NCBI GenBank assembly: GCA_037176705.1 | Contig: CM073905.1 | Coordinates: 34,318,986 to 34,382,985, forward strand | Length of the DNA: 64,000 nt | From: Molossus alvarezi | Lineage: Eukaryota; Chordata; Mammalia; Chiroptera; Molossidae | Direction of reading: 5' to 3' | Shown here: positions 15,201-28,000 of the stretch, piece after piece | How the letters are laid out: every line of letters begins with the position of its first letter | Numbering within the stretch: the stretch's first letter is position 1 | Notes under the pieces: generated by a model | The model's input: the letters and a program-made list of their open reading frames with translations, nothing else | What the model was told of the DNA's origin: nothing | The model's database searches: none | Translations under genes and position numbers: made by a program

Positions 15201-15992
15201 GCCTTGGCTTTCATTGCCAGGCTTTGCACTCCTGTCAGTTTAACTCGGCATTTTCCAGTTGATGGGCTACTGGAGTGAGGCTGGCGTGGTCATACTAGGG
15301 AGCTAGATGGCCTGGTGGTTAATAGCTTGGCTCTGATGTCACAACTGTGCTATTTACCAGATGTATGACCTTGGGGAGGTTACTTAAGCTTTCTGGACTT
15401 TCCTTACCTTTAAAATAGAATCAGTAATGGTAGCCACCTCACCTGTATATGAGAAAGAAATGAGTTAATACAGATAAAGCTTCTACAAACACTGCCTGGC
15501 ACATAGTGAGTATTCCGTTAATACAGCTCTGAATGTCACAGTAATGAATGATGGTGAGATTTTTTCTCCCCTGGATACAGTTTCTGTAGCAAAGAATGAT
15601 GCAGAGTTTGACCCCAGACAATGGATCATAAGTGCAGATAGCTGATTTCTCTTTTAAACCTTTTCCTCATTTTGTGAAACACTTGCTTTTTGAGATGCAG
15701 AAATGCCTTTTTCCAACAGGCACAGCTACCCTTCCAATGGCTCATTGGTTTTCTGTCATCATTGTGGCAATCAGAGGTGTAAAGGCAGTTTAGTTATCGT
15801 CTCTGTGTTAGCAGTCATTCTCCTCTTCTGTCCTGAGACTAGGACCAAATGAAAAGAAAAGCCACCAAAAGACCTTCATTTTTCTTGGCCAGTTTTTAGG
15901 CTTAGTCCCTGATTTCCAGTGATAGAAGAGTAATTTTTTTTTCTCAGGTGCCAGGAACTAATCAAAAAAAGAGAGTGAGAGAGAGCGAGAAA

Positions 15993-16041
<49 letters not shown>

Positions 16042-19000
16042 CATGCTTTCTATCCCCAGTGCTGGCTGTGACAGTGGAGTGATCTTGTTCATGCTTAACC
16101 TGTGAGAATATTTATACATCCTGTGACAGTGTGAATGCTTCCTGCTCTCATCAGAGCCTTGTTTCCGCTGCCAAAGGCTGAACCAGTGGAGCTGAAGGTG
16201 AGGGAGGAGAAGCAGGAAATGAGCTGAGAAGGAGCAGGTAGCAACATCAGCCTTGGCTAGGACTTTGGATTTTATTCTGTGTCAGATGGGAAGCCACTAG
16301 GGGTTTTAAGCAAAGGAGCAACAAAATCTGATATAATAGGCCCTACAGATAAAAATGTAATTCATTCTTCTTCATTCTCACCCTTTTTGTGTTATATCAG
16401 CTGCAGAACAGATCTTATCTTGTTTTCAGACAACTTTCACTTAATAAAGGTGATGCCAAAGTCCTTCCTGCCGGCCTTGAAGCAGCAATGCGGTCATTGG
16501 TTTTCTGAGTGAGGAGGGCTTTGTATTGGCTGCATTTTTATCATCATTGATTCATTCACATATTTGTCCATGTATGCAACATGTGCCTCCCAGTGCCAGG
16601 CCCTGTGCTGGGGAATGAGGACTCTTCTGTGACTGTGCACAAGATCGATATGGTCCCTCCTCTCCGAGCTTAAATCCTAGTGGGAAGCAAGTCATGAACA
16701 ACCAACTGCATTATCGTAAGGACAGACCAGGTGGCACAGCACAGGAGCCGAGGACAGCCCAGTCAGCGTGCTCTTCTGGAGCTAGTTCAGCAACCACGGG
16801 GCCAAGTTTAGAAAAATGGAGCACTACTTGTTCCGGGAGCCTGGCGCTTCTTACTGCTTTGGGAGAGAGTGAAAAAAAAGAAGGCAAGAGAGACTTTACA
16901 ACATGTACATGGAAAGCTCTTGTATATGATCATTGCTTGCTGGACTTTATTTCCACATGGGTTCTGCTTAAATTAGGATCTTTTTATAAATTTTCTTTTG
17001 CCATTTGTTCCTGAACCATCCTGAATGTCTGTGGCCAACTGTGCCTTTTCCTCCTCTGCTCCCAGTTCAGAGGCGGGAACGTATAGACAGCACAGCAGAA
17101 AATGTGATTATCCCAGGGCAGCTGCTGGAGCAGAGCCAGACCAAAGACTCCTGACCTTATGACCCACCCCAAAGCCCCTCTGGGCCCTGATACGTCTTGC
17201 CCAGGCATTCCCTTGGGATCCATCTGTGTGACCATGGCCAGTCAGCTGAACTCTGTTCATTTAAACGTAAAACATTTACCTTCCAAATACAACATCCTTC
17301 AACATAGCGGTGGCAAGAACCGAAGGAGAATAAGGAGATGGCTCATGATACCCAAAGGATTACCTCAGTGAGGGTGAACCCACAGAAGGCTAATGAAATC
17401 TTCTCCGTGATGTTCTAGTTTAATTTGGCATTCTCCCTGGTTCCCGGATTCCTGGTTTATAGACAGCAGAGTATTTTTCCTCCTCCCCTCTGTTCCTTTG
17501 GAAAATGTAGCAAAGGTTATCTTTCCTCAATCTTCTGATATCAGACCCCATTTCTTGTTTACTCTGTCTGACCCTTCTTTCTCTACATATCCTTCTCTAA
17601 TTCCAGCCCCCTTCTAAAGTGCGCTCAGAAAATTGCTATGCCTTTTCATTACAGCAAGCCCAGCAAATAAAGGGATGGTAGCTAAGTGTGGTGGCGATAA
17701 ACCTTATTTAAAAGCAGATGTTGTCAACACCCACTCTTTCACCCACAACCTCCCGAGCTGTGTGGGAGCTAACGCAACCACAGCAGAGGGAGATGCTGTC
17801 CTCCCCACAATGCAATATTTATTTACTTGGTTTATTGATTAATAGTGGCTATTGGCATTGAAAATAATGATGTGTTCTCCCTCAGGAAGGAAGAACAGAG
17901 CAGATTCTAGTACTGGATGGAAGAGGTAGTAAGCTCTCTATCTCTCTTCACTAAACAACACGTGTTTATTGTAGTAAAACTCAAACTCAGTACAAGGGAG
18001 GGAGAAAAATGTTACCCTAACTTTCTTCTTACTCTCCATTTGTCCTACATTTTGTTCTTTTGACTTGGCTAAAATGAAATGCCTGCATAATAATGTATCA
18101 TTTTTAACCATGCTGTATTGATGAATATTTTGCTTATTTTCATTGTTTATTATATGTACAACAATACTGCACAGAGTGTCCTTTGCACGCTCATGCTTGT
18201 GTTTCTGTGAGAGAGATTGGAGAGATTCCTAGAAGTAAGGCATTGAGTACTTTCAACTTGGTAGACCTGCATAATTACCTTCCCCAAAAGGCTACGTATT
18301 CCCACCAACGGTGTTTGAAAGATGCTCCTATCGCTTCATTCTGGACAGATAAGTCAGTGTCGTGGCTGACCTGAGATCATGGTGTTCGGGGAGTTACCAG
18401 TGCTGTTCTGTTTTTTAGGCATGGTGGATATTGCCCGACAAACGGTTGAATTCCTCTACGAGGAGAATGGTGGCATCCCAAGAGACCTTTATCTTCCCAC
18501 CATTGAAGACATCAAAGATGAAGCAAACAAGTTCACAATTGATAAAGTTCGAAAAGGTTTTGCTTTCCCCCTTACTTTACTTATGAAACATCCTATGAAA
18601 TGAGAAGCTGAGTTTCCCATGCATGAGCTTGAGCCAAGTAGCTGCTGGCTCTCCTAGGGTGACTGTCCTCACTCTGAGCGATGTGACCTCTTCCCAGCTC
18701 TCCCATGCGAGGGCCTAAAGCTTCCTGGTGGGGCACAAGTAGAGACTTGTTTGGCCTCGGTGGCCTCTCGCACATCCCAGAGCTCACTAGCAGGAGCAGG
18801 GTGAGGCAGGGCAGTGGTACAGAGAGAGAAGTGGGGCGGGGGGAGGGTTCCATGTAGGCCTCTCAGGCTTAGTCCTGGCTGCTGAGCTAATAAACCAGGA
18901 ATAAGTGGTCGTACTATGCTTTATAGAATTTTCATACAATGAGTTTATTCTTTTGATTAAAAAATCTATCACACATTTTGAGGAAATGAAAATATGGAAA

Positions 19001-22000
19001 AGCACAAAAAAGAGAATGTAAAACTACTCATTATGACCTTCACAAAAATATTCGAACATCATGGGAAGGGACAGGAATATACATATTTACTTTTCTTTTT
19101 ATTTGAGATCTAATTCACATACCATAAAATTTACCCTTTTAAAGCACAAAACTTAGCCCTGGCCGGTTTGGCTCAGCGGTTAGAGCATCGGCCTGCGGTC
19201 TGGAGAGACCCGGGTTTGGTTCCCGCTAAGGGCATGTACCTCGGTTGCAGTTTGTCCCCAGCCCTGGTTGGTCGTGCGGGTGGCAGCCACTCGATGTGTC
19301 TCTTTCACGTCGATGTTTCTCTCTCTCTCTCTCTTCCTCTCTCTCTCTTCCTCTCTCTCCCTCCCACTCTATCTGTGCAAAAAATGGAAAAATGTCCTCG
19401 GGTGAGGATAAAAAAAAAAAAAAAAGCACAAAACTTAGCAGTTTTTAGTATATTCACAAAGTTGCACAATCATCAAACCATTGCCTCTAATCCATTATCA
19501 TCTCCCCACCAAAAAAATTCTGTACCCTTACCACTCCCCTTTCCTCTCTCCCTTTAGCCTCTGGCAACCATTAATCTACGTTCTGTCTCTATGAATTTGC
19601 CTGTTCTGGACAGTTCCTATAAAGAGAATTATACAACAGTTGGTCTTTTGTGTTTGGCCTCTCATATAACATAATGTTTCAAGTTTTCTCCATGTTGTAG
19701 TACCTGGTAGTACTTCATTTCTTTTTATGACAAAATATATTCCATTGTATGGATAATATTCCATTTTGTTTGTCCATTCATCAGCTGATGGGCATTTGGG
19801 TTGTTTCTACCTTTTGGTTATTATGAATAATGCTACTATGAACATTTATATACAAGCTTTTGTGTGAACATGTGTTTTCATTTCTATGCGTAGGAGTAGA
19901 ATCCGTGGATCATATGGTAGCTTTATGTTTAACTTTTTGAGGAAATGCCAGATTATTTTCCAAAGTGACTGTACCATTTTACATTCCCACCAGCAATGTA
20001 TGAGGGTTCTAATTTCTCCACATCCTTGTCAACACTTACTATTGTTGGTCTTTTTTATTATAGCCACCCCGGTGGGTGTGAAGTGGCTTTGACTTGCGTT
20101 TCCCTAGTGACTAATGATGTTGAATATCTTCTCATTTCTTTTTGGAGAAATGTTTATTCAAATTCTTTGCCCATTTTTCATTGGCTTCTTTGTATTGTTG
20201 AATTGTGAGAGTTCTTACAACATTTTGTTGTATTATGTTGCAGACCAAGCTGTGTTCCTTTTTGGTTGTAACTAAATTGAGGAAATTGCTAAACGCTGTA
20301 GAGAGACTTTAGAGCCTGACGTGGAGGTCCCAAGATGATGATGGTACTTGCTCCTGAAAACCCTCTCCCTCTACCTTCTTCAGGTCTCACGGTAGTAACC
20401 CGCTCTCCGGACAGCAATAATGTCGCCAGCAGTACCGTGGGAACTGCTCTGCCAAAATTCGCCATCCGAGGGATGCTGAAAACGTTCGGACTTCACGGAG
20501 TCGTCTTAGATGTGGATTCAGTGAGTGCGCAGCCTTTTCTATACACTGCGGCTTTCATGCCCAGACTCCAAGTACCTTAAAAAGTAATTGTACAGAGGGA
20601 TTACTCGTCAGATTAGGGGTGAAGAAACCAAGCTGCCATGCCCGATGACTTCTCCGAGATGAGCCTGGATCGGGGCTGGTGGGTTATGAACTCCTCACTA
20701 TCAGTGCAGTCAGCTCCCTCAGACCTGCCTCTGCCATTCTTTTCTGTCACCATGTTCCAACTGTCCCTACATTCTGTCTGCCCAGGCTCCAGGGGAAAAT
20801 TCTCCTATTGTCCTTGAATGGTTGATCTGTCATTGTCATGATTGTTATAGACACAAATCAAAGAACCGGTTTTGTGATTTTGATCACATCATGTCACTGA
20901 TTCTCTCAGCCTCAATTTCCCGTATATAAGATGAGTGTATTAAACTATATTGTCGCTGTCTTCTCTATTTTGGAGGGCCCTCTCCTGGCCTCAGAAGGAT
21001 TTGGGGCACGGGAGAAGGAACAGAAGACAGTGAGTGAGGGCAAAGCTGAAACTCTTTTGAAAATGAGGTCCTGGACTTCTGGTCAAGATGGTGGCAAAGG
21101 TAAATGTGGCACTTGCCTCCTCTCACAACCACATCAAAATTACAATTAAGCTACAGAACAACCGTCATTCAAAACCACCTGAAATCAAGCTGAATGGAAG
21201 TCCTACAACTATGAAATTAAAGAAGAAGACACATCGAGTCTGGTAGGAGGGGCGGAGGCGTGGACGGGCTGGTCCCACACCCACGTGTGGCAGATACTAA
21301 TCAGGAGGGACACCTCGGCTGGGAAGGTCCTTCCTGAGGAGTGAGGGGTCCTCATCCCACACCAAGCCCCCCAGCTCAGGGTTCCAGTGCCAGGAAGAGA
21401 ATCCCCATCACTTCTGGCTGTAAAAACCAGCAGGAACTGAGGCTGAGGGAGGCTGAGGCTACTGGAGTCCCAGGCAGTTCCTCTTAAAGGGCCCATGCAC
21501 AGACTTATTCGGACTCTCACCCTGCAAGCTCCAGCATCATGAAGGCAGCTTGAAAGGCACCAGAGACATACGAGGAAGAACTGAGTTGTTTGGCATTGGG
21601 GTGAGAGCTGGAGGGGCAGCTTTCTCCTGGACACACATACTAGCAGAGGCCGTTGTTCCTTTGCTGAGCCCTTCTCATGTGGGGCGGCAGACGGCTGCCA
21701 CATCTGGGACTCCAGCATCCTGGTTCATACTGTTTGCCCTGCCCCACTTAACTTTCAGGCCCACCCAAGCTGTTTCTAGCGGCTTTACCATAGGATTGGC
21801 CTGTCTTGGCACCTGCTTCAGATTTTCTAAATTCTCTCCAACAAGCAGCATCTGGCCTCAGTGAGTCTTATACCTCTTACTAAGTGGCCCCAGGCCTGGC
21901 ACTGGAAGCAGCCAGCCTTGGTTCACAACTTGGTTTTGCCTTTGCACCTCCAAGCCCAGCACAAGAAGCAGTTATCTGCAGATTACTTTGTTGCTTATGA

Positions 22001-25000
22001 CTGGTGGCCCCAGGTAGAACACAGGCAGTGGCTGACCTTGCCCCAGAGCCAGCACACCCAGTGGACAGCTTCAGACCACATCGAAGCACCACCACCCAAC
22101 CACCTCCACAAGTGACACACTCAAAGAGTGGACCCAGTGGGTACTAGAGCCCTGCTGAGTAAGTCTTGCTCTGTGTGGTAGGCCTGTGCAGAGCTGATCT
22201 TCCAAGGCAGTCAGAGGTCAGTGGTTAGTGGGCACAGCCAGTCCTTGCACATCAGTAAATCTCTCCCACTGATGTGCCAACAGCAATCAAAACTTAATTA
22301 CAACAGAAGGGTGTACAGTCCACAAAAGGGGTGCACCTCAAGGGCACAGCTGGGGTGATCAGGGAGGCTGTGCCACTGGACCCTACAGGACACCTACCAC
22401 AATAGGCCTCGTAGCAACTCTTCCTAATACACAGAAACAAACACAGGGAGGCAGCCAAAATGAGGAGACAAACATGGCCCAAATGAAAAAACAGAACAAA
22501 ACTCCAGGAAAACAACTAAACGAAATGAAGAAAGGCAATGCAGAGTTCAAAACACTAGTTATAAGGGTGCTCAGTGAACTTAGTGAGAACTTCAAGAGCA
22601 TAATAAAAGGCCAGTCAGAAATGGGGCACTAACTGAAATAAAGAATAATTTACAGGGAACCAAAAGTAGAGTAGGTAAAGCCAAGAATCAAACCATGTAT
22701 TTGGAACGTAAGGAAACAAAAAACACCCAATCAGAACAGCAAAAAGAATCCAAAAAAATGAGGATAGTGTAAGAAGCCTCTGGGACAACTTCAAGCGTGC
22801 CAACATTCACATCATGGGGGTGCAGAAGGAGAAGAGAGAAAACAAGAAATTGAAAACCAATTTGAAAAACTAATGACAGAAAACTTCCCTAACTTGGTGA
22901 AGGAAACAGACATACAAGTGCAGGAAGCACAGAGAGTCCCAAACAAGATGAACCCAAAGAGGCCCACACCAAGACACATCATCATCAAAATGCAAAAGGT
23001 TCAAGACAGAGAGAATCTTAAAAGCAGCAAGAGAAAAGCAGTTAGTTACCTACAAGAGAGCTCCTATAAGACTGTCAGCTGATTTCTCAAAACAAACTTT
23101 GCAGGCCAGAAGAGAGTGGCAAGAAATATTCAAAGTGATGAAAAGCAAGAACCTACAACCAAGATTACTCAATCCTGCAAAGCTGTCATTTAGAACCAAT
23201 GGACATGTAAAGAGTTTCCCAGACAAGATAAAGCTAAAGGAGTTCATCACCACTAACCCAGTAATATATGAAATGTTGAAGGGTCTTCTTGAAGAAGAAT
23301 ATAAAAAAGATGAACAATATCATAACAAGATGATGAATTGTAGCCTAGTAACATTTGATGCTTTTACATGTTTGCTTTTTTTAAAAAAAACAAAAGCTAT
23401 AAACCCAGAAGTGAATTTTGAGGTGGATTTTTAAATAAAAAGATTGTTTGAAAAAAAAAAATGAACAATAAAATGGCAATAATTACATAGCTATCAACAA
23501 TTGGTGTAGAAACGAAATGAATAAGCAGAACAGAAATAGACTTATAGATACAGAGAACTTTTTGTTGGTTGCCAGATGGGAGGGGGATTGAGGGATGGGC
23601 GGAAAAGGTGAAGCGATTATGAAGTACAAATCAGTTGTTAGGCTGATGAACCTCAAAGGGAAGGGGGGAGGAGGTGTGTGAAAATATAAACCAAAGAACT
23701 TATATACACATATGCGTAATCAATGGACACAGGCAATAGTGTAGGGAAGGGGGGGGAGGGGCTCAATAGGGGAAAAAAGGGGGACATCTGTAATACATTC
23801 AACAATAAAAATAAGTTTTAAAAAAGTGCAAACAGCCTGGTCATGTGGCTCACTGGTTGAGCATCAACCCATGCACCAAGAGGTCACCGGTTCATTTCCT
23901 GGTCAGGGCACATGCCCAGGTTGTGGGTCCAATCCCCAGTGGGGGACACGTAGGAGGTGGCCAATTGATGTTTCTATCGCTCTCTCCCTTTCCCTTCCCC
24001 TCTCTCTAAAATCAATAAAAGAGCCCTGGCCGGTTTGGCTCAGCGATTAGAGCATCGGCCTGCAGTACAGAGAGACCCGGGTTCGGTTCCCGCGAAGGGC
24101 ACATACCTTGGTTGCAGTTTGTCCCCGGCCCTGGTTGGGGTTGTGTGGGTGGCAGCCACTCGATGTGTCTCTCTCACTTCGATGTTTCTCTCTCTCTCTT
24201 CCTCCCTCTCTCCTTTCTGCTCTGTTTGAAGGTAAATGCAAAAAAATGTCCTTGGGTGAGGATAAAAATTAATTAATTAATTAATTAATTAATAATAATA
24301 AAATCAATAAAAGAAAAAAATTTTTTTCTTAAATGCAATCAAGGTCCTGTTTGAAAGCGCTGACTCCGTGAGCCTAAGGCAACACACACATGCTTGCATT
24401 TAAGACATTTCCCATGCGAGAAAAACTGGTCAAATAGTGAATAGTTTAAACCTAAGAGCCTGTGATAAAGCACTGTCACCTCGTGGATAAGCTTTAGTAT
24501 CTAGATGGAGGTACAGATGATGTTGGGTACCACTGATGGTTTGAGATCAAAAGTTTCACATCTTCAGCAGACTCCTTTTTACTGGTTTGTGGTTTACTAA
24601 GGTGAACTTCCAAGTAGAAAATTCTAACAGTACTACTGTTAATTCTCCTAATGCCTCTGGTACAAACTTCTGATTCTAGTTTTCAGAAAGTACATAACTA
24701 GCATCATTTCCAGCAATGGAAATGTATGAAAGTAAAAATTTGAAAAATAAGACATTTTGTTGCAGTAGTAATTGTTCTTTCTCAAGCAGTTTGAGTCCCT
24801 TTGTTTGAATAATAACCCCTAAGCAAACATTATCATGGCGTTTGAATCCAGAGTGCATATGCATGAGCTTACTTTTTATTTTCCTAGCAATGAAATAGAG
24901 CTATTGGATTCCCTACTTTTACAAAACTAGTAACATCAAAGGAATGAACAGAAAATTTACCTGGCAACAATATACATTGAATTGTTACTAAAATATGGCA

Positions 25001-28000
25001 CTATTCTTTTTAAATTTCTAACTCATAATTACATTGAAACTCTTCTTTATTTTACCAATAAAAATTTGCCAACTGATATGAAAAACTAAACACACTATCA
25101 GTATAATGCTAACCAGGTGTCTTTGAACTTTTAGACTCAGTCAGTGACATACAACTAGCATTTCCTGCTATAAAACTTTGGTTTTATATATCTGCATATG
25201 TATTTTAAAATGGGGGGAGGAATTAGTGAAGAAAAACAAGTGGACACTTGCTCTTACTATTGTAGGTAAATGAATTGGTGCAGGTAGAAACTTACCTGCG
25301 AAGTGAAGGTGTGCTGGTCCGATACTGGTATCCTATTGACATGTTGGAAAGGCCCCCAGCAGGCTACCGAAGGACAGCCACCAACGGGCTGGTCACACTG
25401 GACAACACCAACCTTCAAATTCACAGGTAAAATTGAACCCTTCTTTCTAGTCACAGAAATCCACTTCCTTGGTTTTCCACATGTGCCATTCATCGCTGAT
25501 GAGATGGCTGGCTTTTCCTTCAAAGCTAGGAATTAGGGGGCAGGCAGCTGTAAAGGTAACAGCATGGTGCAGGAGCTGGGAAGAAAAGTTGTGGGATGTA
25601 GTGTCACCTGGCCTGTGCCACAGGCACTGCGCTTGGGGGCCGGGGGGAGGTGGCTGGAGATTTGAAGAGTGTGGAAAGGTTATAAGGTGTAAAGCCAGTC
25701 AAGGGGAGATAGTTAAGAGGAGGTCTGGGCTCCATGTGAGCAGCCAGCTCATTTCTCTGTTAAGCTAGGGGAACAGTCCTTGCGAACCTGCTTTGTGCCT
25801 GGCTATGAGTAGGGGTGTGTGGGTGTCTAAGGAAATATGCCTGCTCTCGGTGGGTTAAACCTAAAGATCTGGCAGAATGCCCTCACATGCCCCTGTGAAT
25901 TGTTTCTTTCAGTCTTAAAAGTTCTTGCAGCAATTCAGAGGAAAATGTAGAAGTTTTCATAAACTTTTTTCTGCTGTTCACCCATTAACATCACACTTTC
26001 TCACACTGTCCATTTTGAATCTGCTTGAGTAAATCTAGTTTCGACCTCTCACTGGGACTCCAGACACACGAACCCAGCTGCCTCCTTGCCATTGCACTCA
26101 GGTTCCATCACCCCGTTCGGATGGTCTAAAGTTCAGTCTGACAGTCACAAAACCAAAACAGGCCACCTTGGCATTGGCTTCACTTAGAAGGATACAGACA
26201 GGAAGTGTGGCGTGTGCCAGGGCAATGCCATGCATATTTTCTCAGCAGGAATTGTCAGAGTTGTCCACACGGAACTTCAGGTGCTATTCTCAGACCCCAG
26301 CCACCCAAGTGACAACCCAGGTCCCAAATAAAAGTCAGCATCTTCTGTAACGACTCCATAGTCATCACTGCTAGGCATCCCAATGAGAGTGCATTCTCCA
26401 GGGAGCCTCTGGCTTCCCGCTGAGAATGTTCTTTCAGCCTCCAAGTCCAGATGCAGGTTTCTTTTCTTTTCTTTTTTTTATTCTCACCCAAGGACATTTT
26501 TTCTATTTTTTGTTCAGATAGAGTGTGGGAGGGAGAGAGAGAGAGAGAAACATCGACGTGAAAGGGACACGTCGAGTGGCTGCCACCCACACGACCCAAC
26601 CAGGGCCGGGGACAAACTGCAGCCGAGGTACGTGCCCTTAGCGGGAACCGAACCCGGGTCTCTCAGGACCGCAGGCCGACGCTCTAACCGCTGAGCCAAA
26701 CTGGCCAGGGCTGGAAACCTACTTTTGCCCCACCCTGTATTTGTTGAATCCCCAAACATATGTGCTTGAATATCAGTGTGACGCCATTGAAAGCTTTAAA
26801 TCTTTATTTAATAACTCTTTCAGTCATATTTTTACCAAATGTCTCTGATAGATGAAACCTGTGGGCTACTGACTAGCAACTGAGAGAAAGGCAGGAAAGT
26901 GCTTTGCAGAGTCACAGTCGGACTGGACTGCAGACGGAGGACTTCCGTTCTCAGTGTGAGGGCGGTGATCCCAGCATCGGGGAAGACGAGACGTGCCCTA
27001 GTTTTGTTGGATATTGCAGTGACTGGATTTCCCATACAGATTTTCATCAGAAATGTACTCTCTCTAAAGCACTCCCATGGGTTTGAGGAGAACTTTGGGA
27101 ACCAAAGGGTAAAGGGCTCATCAGGGCCAGGGTGGAGCAGGGCTGCCCCAGACCCAGAACCACCTCATTCCAGCTTCGTCCCGGCAACCTCGGCCTCTGG
27201 AGTCTGAGGAGAGAGCAGTGGGGCGTCTGGAAGTTCTCCTGGGCAGACCTCATGGGCCTGGCCGCCCTGACCCACGAGCCGTGTAGGGCACTCAGCACAC
27301 GGCTTCCTAGAAGGGAGGACGCAGGGCGAGTTGGTTTTTTTTAGATTTCAGCACACGGACGTTAGAAACTGGGGAGAGGAGAAGGAAAGCACCCCAATGC
27401 AGCATCTTCGCTAATCTCATTTTATCTGCCTTCACAGCCATACGCGCTCATCAGGTGTTACGTGGTGGGTGGTTGTTTCTTTGATTGCCATTACTCCCAA
27501 GTCTGATCCATGATAGACCAGCATTGAACTTAACTCGGATTGTAGGCAACATCAAATGGCCCCTGGTGGCTCTGAGTGGGTTTTAAAGCTAGACTTTATA
27601 GAACATCAGGGCTGTTAAAGTACTTGATACCAGGAGCATGTTTAATTATGGTGATGGGCTAAAAAAGTACGGGGAGCCTCCTATGCTTGGTATTAGCAAG
27701 ATTAGATTCTTTACCAAGAGATTCAGTTTTAAATGGGACCTGCTTAGTCACTAAAGAGCCATTATTCAAGGTGCATGCCAGTTACTTTAGAAATCGATCA
27801 CATTAAAAATGCCCACAGTGACTTTTTTAGAGTAGTTTTATTGAGATATAAATAATTGAGAAAAAAAATTGAGACATACTATACAATCCACTCATTTAAA
27901 GTAGACAAGTTGATGGTTTTAGTGTATTCACAAAGTTTTGTGACCATCATCACTCAATTTTAGAACATTTTTATCACCCCAAGAAGAAAGCCTACACCCA

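Noticed and set aside
15969..16040. Possible CRISPR-like or regulatory array
   Set aside because: It is a plain GA/GT microsatellite; no spacers, and the genome is vertebrate.
19168..19557. 129-codon frame starting MAQRLEHRPAV
   Set aside because: Translation of a VES SINE; the same peptide beginning recurs in other VES copies.
21209..21718. 169-codon frame on the - strand
   Set aside because: It is the reverse of the HAL1 5' region and has no known motif.
24022..24120. tRNA-like sequences with A and B boxes at many places
   Set aside because: They are VES SINE heads followed by CT-rich body and A tail, not tRNA genes.
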